DNA of 64,000 bases, taken from AWTP1-13 sp963820375. GTDB taxonomy: Bacteria > Pseudomonadota > Alphaproteobacteria > Rhizobiales > Hyphomicrobiaceae. The stretch is taken from positions 248,001 to 312,000 of the forward strand of contig CAWFZX010000016.1 of assembly GCA_963820375.1 (NCBI GenBank), written 5' to 3'. The notes under the pieces are model-generated. The model was given only the letters and a program-made list of their open reading frames with translations. It was not told the origin of the DNA and ran no database searches. Position numbers and translations under genes: made by a program. Of the stretch, positions 26,326 through 33,887 are shown one piece after another. The first letter of the stretch is position 1, and each line of letters opens with the position of its first letter.

Positions 26326-26350
26326 GGAACTAACATGCTGGCGCCTCGTT
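26326..26350 (+). promoter_or_regulatory. Consensus EcfG/RpoE2 general-stress promoter for the L,D-transpeptidase
   Basis: GGAAC (26326-26330), exactly 16 nt, then CGTT (26347-26350) and AAAT. This matches all bases of the alphaproteobacterial EcfG consensus GGAAC-N16/17-CGTT. It lies wholly between genes and 96 nt before the ATG at 26447. Control by the PhyR-NepR-EcfG general stress response is inferred. Confidence 0.6.
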
Positions 26351-26446
26351 AAATGCGCAGGTAACTTGCCGAGGGACGTCCGCGCGCGGGCCGCGCGGTG
26401 CTGTCATCTTCCTGCGACCGCCATCGGCCAACCGAGGGACAGAATC

Positions 26447-27214
26447 ATGTGGCGCTTGGGACTGTTGGGTTTGGGATTTCTGACGCTGCTGCCGGCGGCG
26501 GGGAACGCCCAGTGGGGTTCGTCTTACAATCGCGGCTATTCGTATTATCGGCCCGCGCCGCAGTACGGATTTTTCAGCTGGTGGGACAACGACGATGACG
26601 AGTTCTACCGGCCGCGTTCGCGGGGCCCCTCGCAGCAGTCGGGCGGGGCGCGTCCTGCGATCGCGCCGCAGGCCCCGGCCAGCATCAATTTTCCCAACAG
26701 TTATCCGGTTGGCAGCGTTGTGATCGACACCAGGGGACGCCGGCTGTTCTTGGTGCAGTCGCCGACCACGGCCCTGCACTACCCTATCTCGGTCGGGCGC
26801 GAAGGCTTTACCTGGACCGGTACGGAGAAGATCAGTCGCAAGGCGGAGTGGCCCGACTGGCACCCGCCCGAGGAGATGCGCGATCGCGACTGGCGTTTGC
26901 CCGAGAAGATGACCGGCGGCATTAAGAACCCGCTGGGTGCGATGGCGCTCTATCTTGGCAACAGCCTTTATCGCATCCACGGCACCAACGACGCCAAGTC
27001 CATCGGCCAGGCAGCCTCATCGGGATGTTTCCGCATGCTCAACGCCCACATCGTCGATCTCGCCAGTCGCGTGGACATTGGTACGGAGGTCGCGGTCGTA
27101 CACCGATTGCCGCCCGAGCTCGAAAGGGTCGTGGCGCAACAAAGCGGTGACCCCTACCGGCAAAGCGGTGACGCCTACCGGCAGCGCGCCAACAGGTCCT
27201 TAGAACGCTTCTGA
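26447..27214 (+). CDS. L,D-transpeptidase (YkuD domain)
   Basis: A 255-residue exported protein with a signal peptide (to about NAQW, residue 22). An Arg/Tyr/Ser/Pro-rich spacer follows, then a YkuD domain (about 90-215). The catalytic residues are His178 (RIHGTND) and Cys194 (SSGCFRM). Such enzymes make 3-3 peptidoglycan cross-links or attach outer-membrane proteins to the wall. The C-terminus carries a repeated QSGDxYR unit from a 21-bp DNA duplication. The 26447 ATG is chosen for the signal peptide. An EcfG promoter is upstream, and the LdtR-like regulator gene lies about 10 kb away. Confidence 0.93.
   Translation: MWRLGLLGLGFLTLLPAAGNAQWGSSYNRGYSYYRPAPQYGFFSWWDNDDDEFYRPRSRGPSQQSGGARPAIAPQAPASINFPNSYPVGSVVIDTRGRRLFLVQSPTTALHYPISVGREGFTWTGTEKISRKAEWPDWHPPEEMRDRDWRLPEKMTGGIKNPLGAMALYLGNSLYRIHGTNDAKSIGQAASSGCFRMLNAHIVDLASRVDIGTEVAVVHRLPPELERVVAQQSGDPYRQSGDAYRQRANRSLERF
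27140..27181. repeat. 21-bp tandem duplication inside the L,D-transpeptidase gene
   Basis: Two head-to-tail 21-bp units (27140-27160 and 27161-27181) differ at one base. They encode QSGDPYR and QSGDAYR near the C-terminus, outside the catalytic domain. In-frame slippage is the simplest explanation. Confidence 0.85.
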
Positions 27215-27241
27215 GACGGCCCGGCCCGCGCGCGCCCCCCC

Positions 27242-27262
27242 GCGTCCGGCCCGCCCGGACGC
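27242..27262 (+). terminator. Hairpin after the L,D-transpeptidase gene
   Basis: A perfect 8-bp stem (gcgtccgg/ccggacgc) with a 5-nt loop begins 27 nt after the stop. No T-tract follows, so termination is uncertain. Confidence 0.35.
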
Positions 27263-27394
27263 CTTGCCCGGCGTCGGCGCCGATGCTGGTGTATGGCGTG
27301 CCGCAAAGGCTTGCCTCGGGCGCCGCGCGTGCTTACCTGTTTGCTGAAGACCAGGCGGCAGCACTACGGGGGCTGCAAGAGACAGCACGCTTCC

Positions 27395-28291
27395 ATGAGA
27401 CCTGCAAACATTGCGCTGCTGGCCGACCGCGGCATCGTGCGCGTCGGCGGCGAGGACGCCGAAAAGCTGCTGCAAGGCGTCATCACCAACGACATGGACC
27501 TGCTCGGCAAGCAACCGGCGATCCACAGCGCGCTGCTGAGCCCTCAAGGCAAGATCCTGTTTGAGTTCTTTGTGGCAACGGCTGGCACCGGCTTCCTGCT
27601 CGAGACCGCCCGCGCGCAAAGCCAAGATCTGCTGCGGCGACTGTTGCTGTACCGATTGCGCGCCAAGGCGGAGATCGTCGACGCGGCCGATCAATACCGA
27701 GTGTTTGCGCTGTGGGGAGAACCGCCCCTGGGTTCGCGCGATCGCGGCGGCAGCCAGGCCTTTGTCGATCCCAGATTGGCGCAGCTCGGCCAGCGCCTCA
27801 TTGTTGAGACCGCGGTTGCAGCCGAGGTCGCCGGCGGTCCGGACACCCTGCCGGCGACGGCGGCAGACTGGCATGCCCACCGCATCGCGCTTGGCGTGCC
27901 GGAGGCGGGCAAGGACTATCCGCTCGGCGACACCTTCCTGCACGAGGCCAACTACGATCAGCTGAACGGCGTCTCCTTCAGCAAGGGCTGCTTCATCGGC
28001 CAGGAGGTGGCGAGCCGCATGCAACATCGCGGCGGCGGCCGCAAGCGCGTGGTCCTCGTCGAGGGCCAAGCCGACCTGGTGCCCAACGCGCCGATCAGGG
28101 CCGGCACGACGCCGCTAGGTTCGCTTGGCTCGGTCAGCGGCCGGCGCGCCTTGGCGCTCGTTCGCCTCGACCGTGCCGCCGAGGCGCTCGGCAACGGTGC
28201 CGTCCTGACCGCTGCGGGCATCCCCATTAGCCTAATAAAACCGGCCTGGGCCAGCTTCGACATGGCGGCAACGCGCACGGAGGCGAGATGA
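27395..28291 (+). CDS. ygfZ: YgfZ/GcvT-like folate-binding protein
   Basis: A 298-residue member of the YgfZ/CAF17 family. It has the aminomethyltransferase-like N-domain (LLADRGIVRVGGEDAEKLLQG) and the signature KGCFIGQEVASRM, where the conserved Cys is needed for iron-sulfur cluster enzyme maintenance in known members. It binds tetrahydrofolate in characterised homologues and supports Fe-S enzymes such as MiaB. ATG 27395 gives the family length; the longer frame from 27293 adds a basic stretch. Its stop overlaps the start of tag (ATGA at 28288), so they are cotranslated. Confidence 0.9.
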   Translation: MRPANIALLADRGIVRVGGEDAEKLLQGVITNDMDLLGKQPAIHSALLSPQGKILFEFFVATAGTGFLLETARAQSQDLLRRLLLYRLRAKAEIVDAADQYRVFALWGEPPLGSRDRGGSQAFVDPRLAQLGQRLIVETAVAAEVAGGPDTLPATAADWHAHRIALGVPEAGKDYPLGDTFLHEANYDQLNGVSFSKGCFIGQEVASRMQHRGGGRKRVVLVEGQADLVPNAPIRAGTTPLGSLGSVSGRRALALVRLDRAAEALGNGAVLTAAGIPISLIKPAWASFDMAATRTEAR

Positions 28292-28908
28292 CGGGCGAGG
28301 TCCCCAAGCGCTGCGCCTGGGTAGGCATCGCCGATCCGGAGTATGCGCGCTACCACGATGAGGAATGGGGTGTGCCCAAGAGCGACGATCGCGCGCTGTT
28401 TGAGAAGCTGGTGCTGGAAGGCTTCCAGTCCGGTTTGTCGTGGCTGACGATCCTCAAGAAACGCGAAAACTTTCGCGTCGCGTTCGACGCTTTCGACCCG
28501 GAGCGCATCGCCCGCTACGGCGCCAAGGATGTGGCGCGCCTGCTGGCGGACGCCGGCATCGTGCGCAATCGGCTCAAGATTGAGGCCACCATCGACAATG
28601 CCCGTGCCCTCTTGCAGCTCCGCGAGCGGAGTAGCCTGGCGGCATTTCTCTGGGGGTTGGTGGATGGGCGGCCGCAAATCAACGCGCATCGCTCCGCCAA
28701 GACCGTGCCGGCCCAGACCGCGACGTCGCTTGCCATCTCCAAAGCGCTCAAGGCACAAGGGTTTCGCTTCGTCGGTCCAACCACGGTCTATGCCTTCATG
28801 CAGGCGACCGGCATGGTGAACGACCACCTCGTCAGCTGCCACCGGCATGCGGTGTGTGCCAAGCTGCAGCGCCGTTTCAAACCCCTGCGCGCGCGGCCGT
28901 CAGCATGA
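28288..28908 (+). CDS. tag: DNA-3-methyladenine glycosylase I
   Basis: A 206-residue Tag enzyme that removes 3-methyladenine from alkylated DNA. The zinc-snap ligands are visible: Cys near residue 9 (KRCAWVG), His in ARYHDEEWG, and His/Cys near the C-terminus in CHRHAVC. The catalytic Glu lies in LFEKLVLEGFQSGLSW. Length is typical. It overlaps ygfZ by 4 bp at its 5' end and the HD hydrolase by 4 bp at its 3' end, indicating translational coupling. Confidence 0.95.
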   Translation: MTGEVPKRCAWVGIADPEYARYHDEEWGVPKSDDRALFEKLVLEGFQSGLSWLTILKKRENFRVAFDAFDPERIARYGAKDVARLLADAGIVRNRLKIEATIDNARALLQLRERSSLAAFLWGLVDGRPQINAHRSAKTVPAQTATSLAISKALKAQGFRFVGPTTVYAFMQATGMVNDHLVSCHRHAVCAKLQRRFKPLRARPSA

Positions 28909-29537
28909 CCGACCGGGGGCCAGCCGCCGGGGAGGGCGTGGTTCGGCCGCGGGCCTGGCAGCGCATGCTCTCCGGTCGGCGTCTTGATCTGCTCAATCCC
29001 TCCCCCAACGACATCGAGATCGAGGACATCGCGCACGGCCTTGCCCGCGTCGCCCGTTGGAATGGCCAGACCTTGGGCGAGCATGCCTTCTCCGTGGCCC
29101 AACACGCGCTGCTGGTGGAGGATATTGCGCAAAGCATGCACCCGGATCTGACGCGGCGCTGGCGGCTCGCTGCGCTTTTGCATGATGCCCCCGAATACGT
29201 CATCGGCGACCTGATCAGTCCCTTTAAGGCAGCCCTCGGCCTCGATTATAAAGCTTTCGAGCACAAGCTCTTGCAAGCCATTCATCGCCGTTTCGGTCTG
29301 CCGCCATCCCTTCCCGATCGGATCGCCAATGCCATCAAGTCGGCCGACCGCGTCGCCGCCTACTACGAGGCCGTAGGGCTCGCCGGCTTTACGCTGGCAG
29401 AAGCAAACCGCTATTTCGGGGTGCCGCGCGGCGTGCCCGATGATCTACGCCGGCGCCTGGAGGCGATCGATGCCAAGGCGATCGGTTTCGCCCAGGCCGA
29501 GTTTCTGGCGCGCTTTCAGGACTTGTCACAGGACTAG
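28905..29537 (+). CDS. HD-domain hydrolase, YfbR-like
   Basis: A 210-residue HD-superfamily phosphohydrolase. The motifs are EHAFSVAQHALL (first His), LLHDAPEYVIGDL (the HD pair) and AIKSADRVAAYYEA (a late Asp). The nearest characterised relatives are YfbR 5'-deoxynucleotidases, which act on deoxynucleoside monophosphates. It begins with an ATGA overlap with tag, so DNA repair and nucleotide-pool cleaning are coupled in this operon. The tyrosine phosphatase gene starts 44 nt after its stop. Confidence 0.85.
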   Translation: MTDRGPAAGEGVVRPRAWQRMLSGRRLDLLNPSPNDIEIEDIAHGLARVARWNGQTLGEHAFSVAQHALLVEDIAQSMHPDLTRRWRLAALLHDAPEYVIGDLISPFKAALGLDYKAFEHKLLQAIHRRFGLPPSLPDRIANAIKSADRVAAYYEAVGLAGFTLAEANRYFGVPRGVPDDLRRRLEAIDAKAIGFAQAEFLARFQDLSQD

Positions 29538-29580
29538 GCAACGAGCTTTCCTGGCCCCACCAGTATGGCCGCAACCGGGG

Positions 29581-30141
29581 ATGGCGATGCAAGAGAGCAA
29601 AGCGAATGCCAAGACGGGCGTCTTGCACGTATGCCCGCTGAGCGCTCTGCCGCTGCTGGTCGAGCGCGCCAAGGCCTCGCATCTCATCACCTTGCTGCAG
29701 GATGAGATCCTGGTGGCGCGGCCGCACAGCATCCTGCCGGAGCGGCATTTGCGCCTGCATGTCCATGACATCAGTGAGCCGCTCGTGGGCCATGTGCACC
29801 CCGACGCGACACACGTTGAGGAAATTATCGCCTTTGCCCGCGCCTGGGCGGGACAAGGGCCCATGGTGGTGCATTGCTGGGCCGGCATCAGCCGGTCCAC
29901 GGCGGCCGCCTACACCGCCTTGTGCAGCATCAATCCGGACCTCCCCGAGGCGCTGATCGCCGAGCGCCTGCGGCAGGCCTCACCGACGGCCTATCCGAAC
30001 CGCCTGATGATACGCCTTGCCGACCAGGCCCTCGGCAGAAACGGGCGTATGGTGCGCGCCATCGACGCGATCGGGCGCGGGGTCGTTGCCGGTGAGGCGC
30101 TCCCCTTTGCCATTGCGGCAGATCTGTCGCCACCGAGCTGA
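29581..30141 (+). CDS. Dual-specificity/tyrosine phosphatase family protein
   Basis: A 186-residue cysteine phosphatase. The P-loop CX5R is in VHCWAGISRSTAAAY, and a candidate general acid lies upstream in VHDISEP. This group of bacterial DSP-like proteins has no defined substrate; protein or inositol phosphates are possible. ATG 29581 or 29587 could be used, and neither has a strong ribosome site. It follows the HD hydrolase closely on the same strand. Confidence 0.8.
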   Translation: MAMQESKANAKTGVLHVCPLSALPLLVERAKASHLITLLQDEILVARPHSILPERHLRLHVHDISEPLVGHVHPDATHVEEIIAFARAWAGQGPMVVHCWAGISRSTAAAYTALCSINPDLPEALIAERLRQASPTAYPNRLMIRLADQALGRNGRMVRAIDAIGRGVVAGEALPFAIAADLSPPS

Positions 30142-30230
30142 TTTTTCCTACCACCTTCAGCTAGTGCGGAAAATTGCCACGATTGCCGTCGCAATCTAGC
30201 CGTTCCCGCCAGATTTGCGTGAGGCACCGC

Positions 30231-31271
30231 ATGAGTTGGCCCCAGCGCCATTCGGAAGGCGCGATCAGATCCATGAGCTATGCCGGCGTCGGCCCCGACA
30301 TGGGTACGATTGCTGTCGCCTTGACTGCCGTCGTTCTTGCCGTGCGCGAAGATGAACCTGTGGTGGCGGTGTTGGCCGCCGCAGCCGCAGACGAGCCGCA
30401 ACGACAGGCGTTGCCCGGCGGCCTTTTTAGCGCCGACGAGCATGACAGCCTCGACGCCGGCTTGCGGACCTGCATCGAACGCCAGACCGGGCTCGAGTTG
30501 CGGCAGACGCGCCAGATCTCCACCGCCAGTGCTCGCGGCGGCGGGGCCAACGGCGGGCACGACCCGGTCGCCTCCGTCGTCCTGTCCATCAGTTACCTTG
30601 CCCTGCTTGGACCCGAGCAGCTGAACCCCCGCGGCAGCGTCACCTGGCAGAGCTGGTATCATTACTTTCCCTGGGAGGACTGGCGCCAGGGACGGCCGGC
30701 CTGTCTCAAGCAGGACATCGAGCCGGCCTTGCGCGCCTGGGCCGCTGCCGAGCCAGACTGCGCCAGCGACGGTCCCGGGCGCAGCCAGCGCGTGCGGCTG
30801 TGTTTTGGCTGCGAGGGTGCCGCCTGGGACGAAGAAAAGGTGGTCGAGCGCTACGAGCTGCTCTGTGCGGCCGGCTTGCTCCACGACGGCGAGCACGCAC
30901 GTGCCGAGCAACGCCCCGTTGTGCGCGGTTTGTCGGCATTTCGGCAGGCCGCGTTGGGCGATCATCGGCGCGTGCTCGCCAGCGCCATCGCCGAACTGCG
31001 GCGTCTGATCAAATACCGTCCGGTGGTGTTCGAGCTGATGCCGGAGGTGTTCACCCTGTTCGAGCTGCAGAAAACGGTGGAAGCCATTCTCGGTCCCCAC
31101 CTGCACAAGCAGAATTTTCGCCGGCTGGTGGAGGGTGGCGGTTTGGTCGAGCCAACCGCGCAGTATCGTTTCCGCACCGGCGGGCGACCGGCGCGGCTCT
31201 ACCGCTTCCGGCCGGATGTGCTGCTCGAGCGCTTGGCGCCCGGCGTGCGCATCAAGCACGGGCGTCTCTAG
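30231..31271 (+). CDS. nadQ: NadQ/NrtR-like transcriptional regulator with degenerate Nudix domain
   Basis: A 346-residue protein with an N-terminal Nudix-like domain and a C-terminal winged helix. The Nudix-box region GGLFSADEHDSLDAGL, followed by RTCIERQTG, has lost most catalytic acids, as in NrtR regulators, which bind NAD-derived ligands instead of cutting them. The C-terminus (FELQKTVEAILG, HKQNFRRLVEGGGLVE, GRPARLYRFR) is the DNA-binding part. Alphaproteobacterial relatives, called NadQ, control NAD synthesis genes. None of nadABC is in this window, so it would act at a distance. ATG 30231 has GAGG seven bases upstream. Confidence 0.7.
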   Translation: MSWPQRHSEGAIRSMSYAGVGPDMGTIAVALTAVVLAVREDEPVVAVLAAAAADEPQRQALPGGLFSADEHDSLDAGLRTCIERQTGLELRQTRQISTASARGGGANGGHDPVASVVLSISYLALLGPEQLNPRGSVTWQSWYHYFPWEDWRQGRPACLKQDIEPALRAWAAAEPDCASDGPGRSQRVRLCFGCEGAAWDEEKVVERYELLCAAGLLHDGEHARAEQRPVVRGLSAFRQAALGDHRRVLASAIAELRRLIKYRPVVFELMPEVFTLFELQKTVEAILGPHLHKQNFRRLVEGGGLVEPTAQYRFRTGGRPARLYRFRPDVLLERLAPGVRIKHGRL

Positions 31272-31379
31272 ATTGGCGGTTGCCGCCGGTCGATCGAAGT
31301 GAGGCCCCAGGGCGCATCGGGTGGCGGCCGCTGGCCGGATATCCTATAACGGGGCGCCAACCACTACTTTCGGTCCTGC

Positions 31380-32894
31380 ATGGCATCGCAACCCACCTGG
31401 GCGAGACCACGGCAGGTCACGCTCATCATCTTGGCGTATCTTCTGCTCCACCTGGGCGTGCGCCTGTGGATGGGTCCCACGCTTGGGCTCGATGACGCCG
31501 AGCAAGCGCTGTTCGCCCAGCAATGGCTGCCCAACTACCGCTTGCGTGCGCCGCCGCTTTTTACCTGGGCCCTGGTTGCGACCGGTGCGCTGACAGAGAC
31601 GAACGTGCTGCTGTTGAGCCTGCTGCGCTACGCGTTGCTCGGGATGATCGCGGGCTTTACCTACCTGACGGCACGCTGCCTGATCCGCGATCCCTCGCTT
31701 GCCGCCCTCGCCACCTTCAGTTTCGCGGCCATCTATGTGTTTGGCTACTACAGCCACCACGATCTGACGCACACCACCGTGCTTTCGGCTTTCGTGGCCG
31801 CGAGCTGGTATGCCTTCGTGCGGCTGTGCGAGCAGCCGACACTGCCGCGCTACCTCGTGCTTGGCGGCTGTTTTGGCCTGGGTCTGCTCGGCAAATGGAA
31901 TTTTTTCATGTTCGCCCTGGCGCTGCCGCTTGCCTGCCTGACGCAGCCCCGCCAGCGCGGCCTGATCCTGAATTGGCGGGTGCTGCCCGCCGCCCTCGTG
32001 AGCGCAGCCATCGCCCTGCCCTCGGTCCTGTGGGCCATGCACGTCGGGCCAGCGGTCGGGGATGGGCTGGGAACGCTGCTGGGGCCGCCGGCGGGCGGCG
32101 TCCTGCGTGGCCTGCTGCTGGGATCAGCGGATCTCGCTCTCGCCGTCCTCGTCTACCCGATGCCATTTCTGGCGATCTTTTTGCTCATCCTCGGAAGCGC
32201 TGCCTGGCGCGGCTGGCAGGCCGAGGTTGAGCCGGGACCGCGGGAGCCGATCGTCGGCGTCGGTGTGGTCGGCATGACCATCGCCATCGGCATTTTTTTG
32301 CATTGGCTGCTGGTGCCGCTGGCGGGCGCCACCAACTTTTCGGAACGCTTGCTGCAACCCGCCTTGCAGATCTTGCCGGTGTATTTGTTCATGCTGGTGG
32401 AACGCGGCGCCGCGTCGGCCCGCGCCATCCGCCGCTATGCAATCGCCTTGTCAGGTGTGGTCGCCATTGCCCTCATTGCACGCCTCCTCATGCCCGTCGC
32501 ATGTCTGGGTGCTTGCCGCACGCTGGTTCCCTTCCAGGAGATCGCCGAGCGCCTGCGCGCCGCCGGGTTTGCCGGCAACGGCACGATCGTGGTGTCCGAC
32601 TTTCACATCGGCGGAAACCTGCGTGTGCAATTTCCGCAGGCCAGGGTGGTGGAGATCGGTTATCCGCCGCGGGTGTGGCCTCGACCTCGCGGCCGGGGAC
32701 AATGCCTCGTGCTCTGGGCCGCAAAAGCCAACGCGCTAAGCGCGCTCGAGGCCTATCTTGCCCAACATCTGGGCGTGGCGGGCGATGCGCGGCGACACGA
32801 GGGCGAGTTTGCCGTCCCCATGCAAGGCTCGCGGGCGCGCCCGTATCGCCTGTTCTATCGACTCTATGAGGAGAGCCAGGGCGAATGCCGATGA
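31380..32894 (+). CDS. GT39-type (ArnT-like) polyprenol-phosphate sugar transferase
   Basis: A 504-residue inner-membrane glycosyltransferase. After a first helix it has the acidic loop GLDDAEQALFAQQWL, the catalytic signature of PMT_2/ArnT enzymes. About ten further transmembrane helices follow, then a soluble C-terminal domain of about 130 residues. Members move a sugar from a polyprenol-phosphate carrier to lipid A or protein on the periplasmic side. The acceptor and sugar are unknown. It starts an apparent three-gene unit with a GT2 enzyme and a flippase-like protein. The ATG has no clear ribosome site. Confidence 0.82.
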   Translation: MASQPTWARPRQVTLIILAYLLLHLGVRLWMGPTLGLDDAEQALFAQQWLPNYRLRAPPLFTWALVATGALTETNVLLLSLLRYALLGMIAGFTYLTARCLIRDPSLAALATFSFAAIYVFGYYSHHDLTHTTVLSAFVAASWYAFVRLCEQPTLPRYLVLGGCFGLGLLGKWNFFMFALALPLACLTQPRQRGLILNWRVLPAALVSAAIALPSVLWAMHVGPAVGDGLGTLLGPPAGGVLRGLLLGSADLALAVLVYPMPFLAIFLLILGSAAWRGWQAEVEPGPREPIVGVGVVGMTIAIGIFLHWLLVPLAGATNFSERLLQPALQILPVYLFMLVERGAASARAIRRYAIALSGVVAIALIARLLMPVACLGACRTLVPFQEIAERLRAAGFAGNGTIVVSDFHIGGNLRVQFPQARVVEIGYPPRVWPRPRGRGQCLVLWAAKANALSALEAYLAQHLGVAGDARRHEGEFAVPMQGSRARPYRLFYRLYEESQGECR

Positions 32895-32906
32895 GCCACA
32901 CTTTGA

Positions 32907-33887
32907 GTGAGAAAGGCCGCGCGCGCGGCCAGCAACGCGCATGCCTTGAGCGTCGTCATTCCCGCCAAGGACGAAGAGGAATCGCTGCCCCTGATTGTGG
33001 CGCGCATCATCGCCGCCAGCGCCGCCAGCGGGCAGACGCTGCGCGATATCGTGCTCGTCGACGACGGCAGCAGCGATAACACCTGGGAAGTCATGTCGAA
33101 GCTGGCCGCTGACGGCGAGCTGGTGCAAGCCATCCGCCTGCGCCGAAACTTTGGCAAAGCCACCGCCCTGATGGTTGGCATTGGCGCCTGCAGCGGCGAC
33201 GTGATCATCACCATGGATGCCGATCTGCAAGATGATCCCGACGAGATTGCCCGTTTCGTCGAGACGCTCGACCTTGGCTACGACTTGGTCTCGGGCTGGA
33301 AGAAGGAGCGTCACGATCCCCTCAACAAGACCTTGCCGTCGCGCTTCTTCAACAAAGTGACCGCCGTCATCAGCGGCGTTGCGCTCAACGATTTCAACTG
33401 CGGCTTCAAGGCCTACCGCCGCGAGATCTTCGATTCGATCCAGCTTTACGGCGAGCTGCACCGCTACGTGCCCGTGCTGGCCAACGCGCTCGGCTATCGC
33501 ATCGCCGAGATCCCTGTGCGCCACCACGCCCGGCGCTTCGGCACCTCCAAGTACGGCGTGGCACGCTACCTGCGTGGTTTTCTCGACCTGCTGACGGTGG
33601 TGCTGATTACCCGCTTTGCCTATCGACCGGGCCATCTGTTCGGCGGCATCGGCACCGTTCTGGCCGCCAGCGGTGCGGCGGCGCTGGCCTATTTGATTGG
33701 GCTCAAGGTGTTGACCGGCGCCAGCATTGGCAACCGACCCTTGCTGCTGTTGGGTGTGCTGGCCGTCATTGTCGGCATGCAACTGATCTTGTTCGGCATG
33801 CTGGCGGAGCTCATCATCCACCGCACACAGCGGCCGGTTGAAACGCGTCACTTGGTAGCGCAGCATCGAGGCCCGATGAGCGCATGA
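32907..33887 (+). CDS. GT2 polyprenol-phosphate sugar synthase (GtrB/DPM1-like)
   Basis: A 326-residue glycosyltransferase 2. The motifs are VVIPAKDEEESLPL, IVLVDDGSSDNT and the metal-binding MDADLQDDP, with FNCGFKAYRR near residue 165. Two C-terminal membrane helices follow residue about 235. It would charge a polyprenol phosphate with a sugar for the GT39 enzyme. Its start is uncertain. The only in-frame candidates are GTG 32907 and TTG 32946. The ATG at 32891, overlapping the upstream stop as ATGA, is in another frame, so a frameshift or unusual start should be considered. Confidence 0.85.
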   Translation: MRKAARAASNAHALSVVIPAKDEEESLPLIVARIIAASAASGQTLRDIVLVDDGSSDNTWEVMSKLAADGELVQAIRLRRNFGKATALMVGIGACSGDVIITMDADLQDDPDEIARFVETLDLGYDLVSGWKKERHDPLNKTLPSRFFNKVTAVISGVALNDFNCGFKAYRREIFDSIQLYGELHRYVPVLANALGYRIAEIPVRHHARRFGTSKYGVARYLRGFLDLLTVVLITRFAYRPGHLFGGIGTVLAASGAAALAYLIGLKVLTGASIGNRPLLLLGVLAVIVGMQLILFGMLAELIIHRTQRPVETRHLVAQHRGPMSA

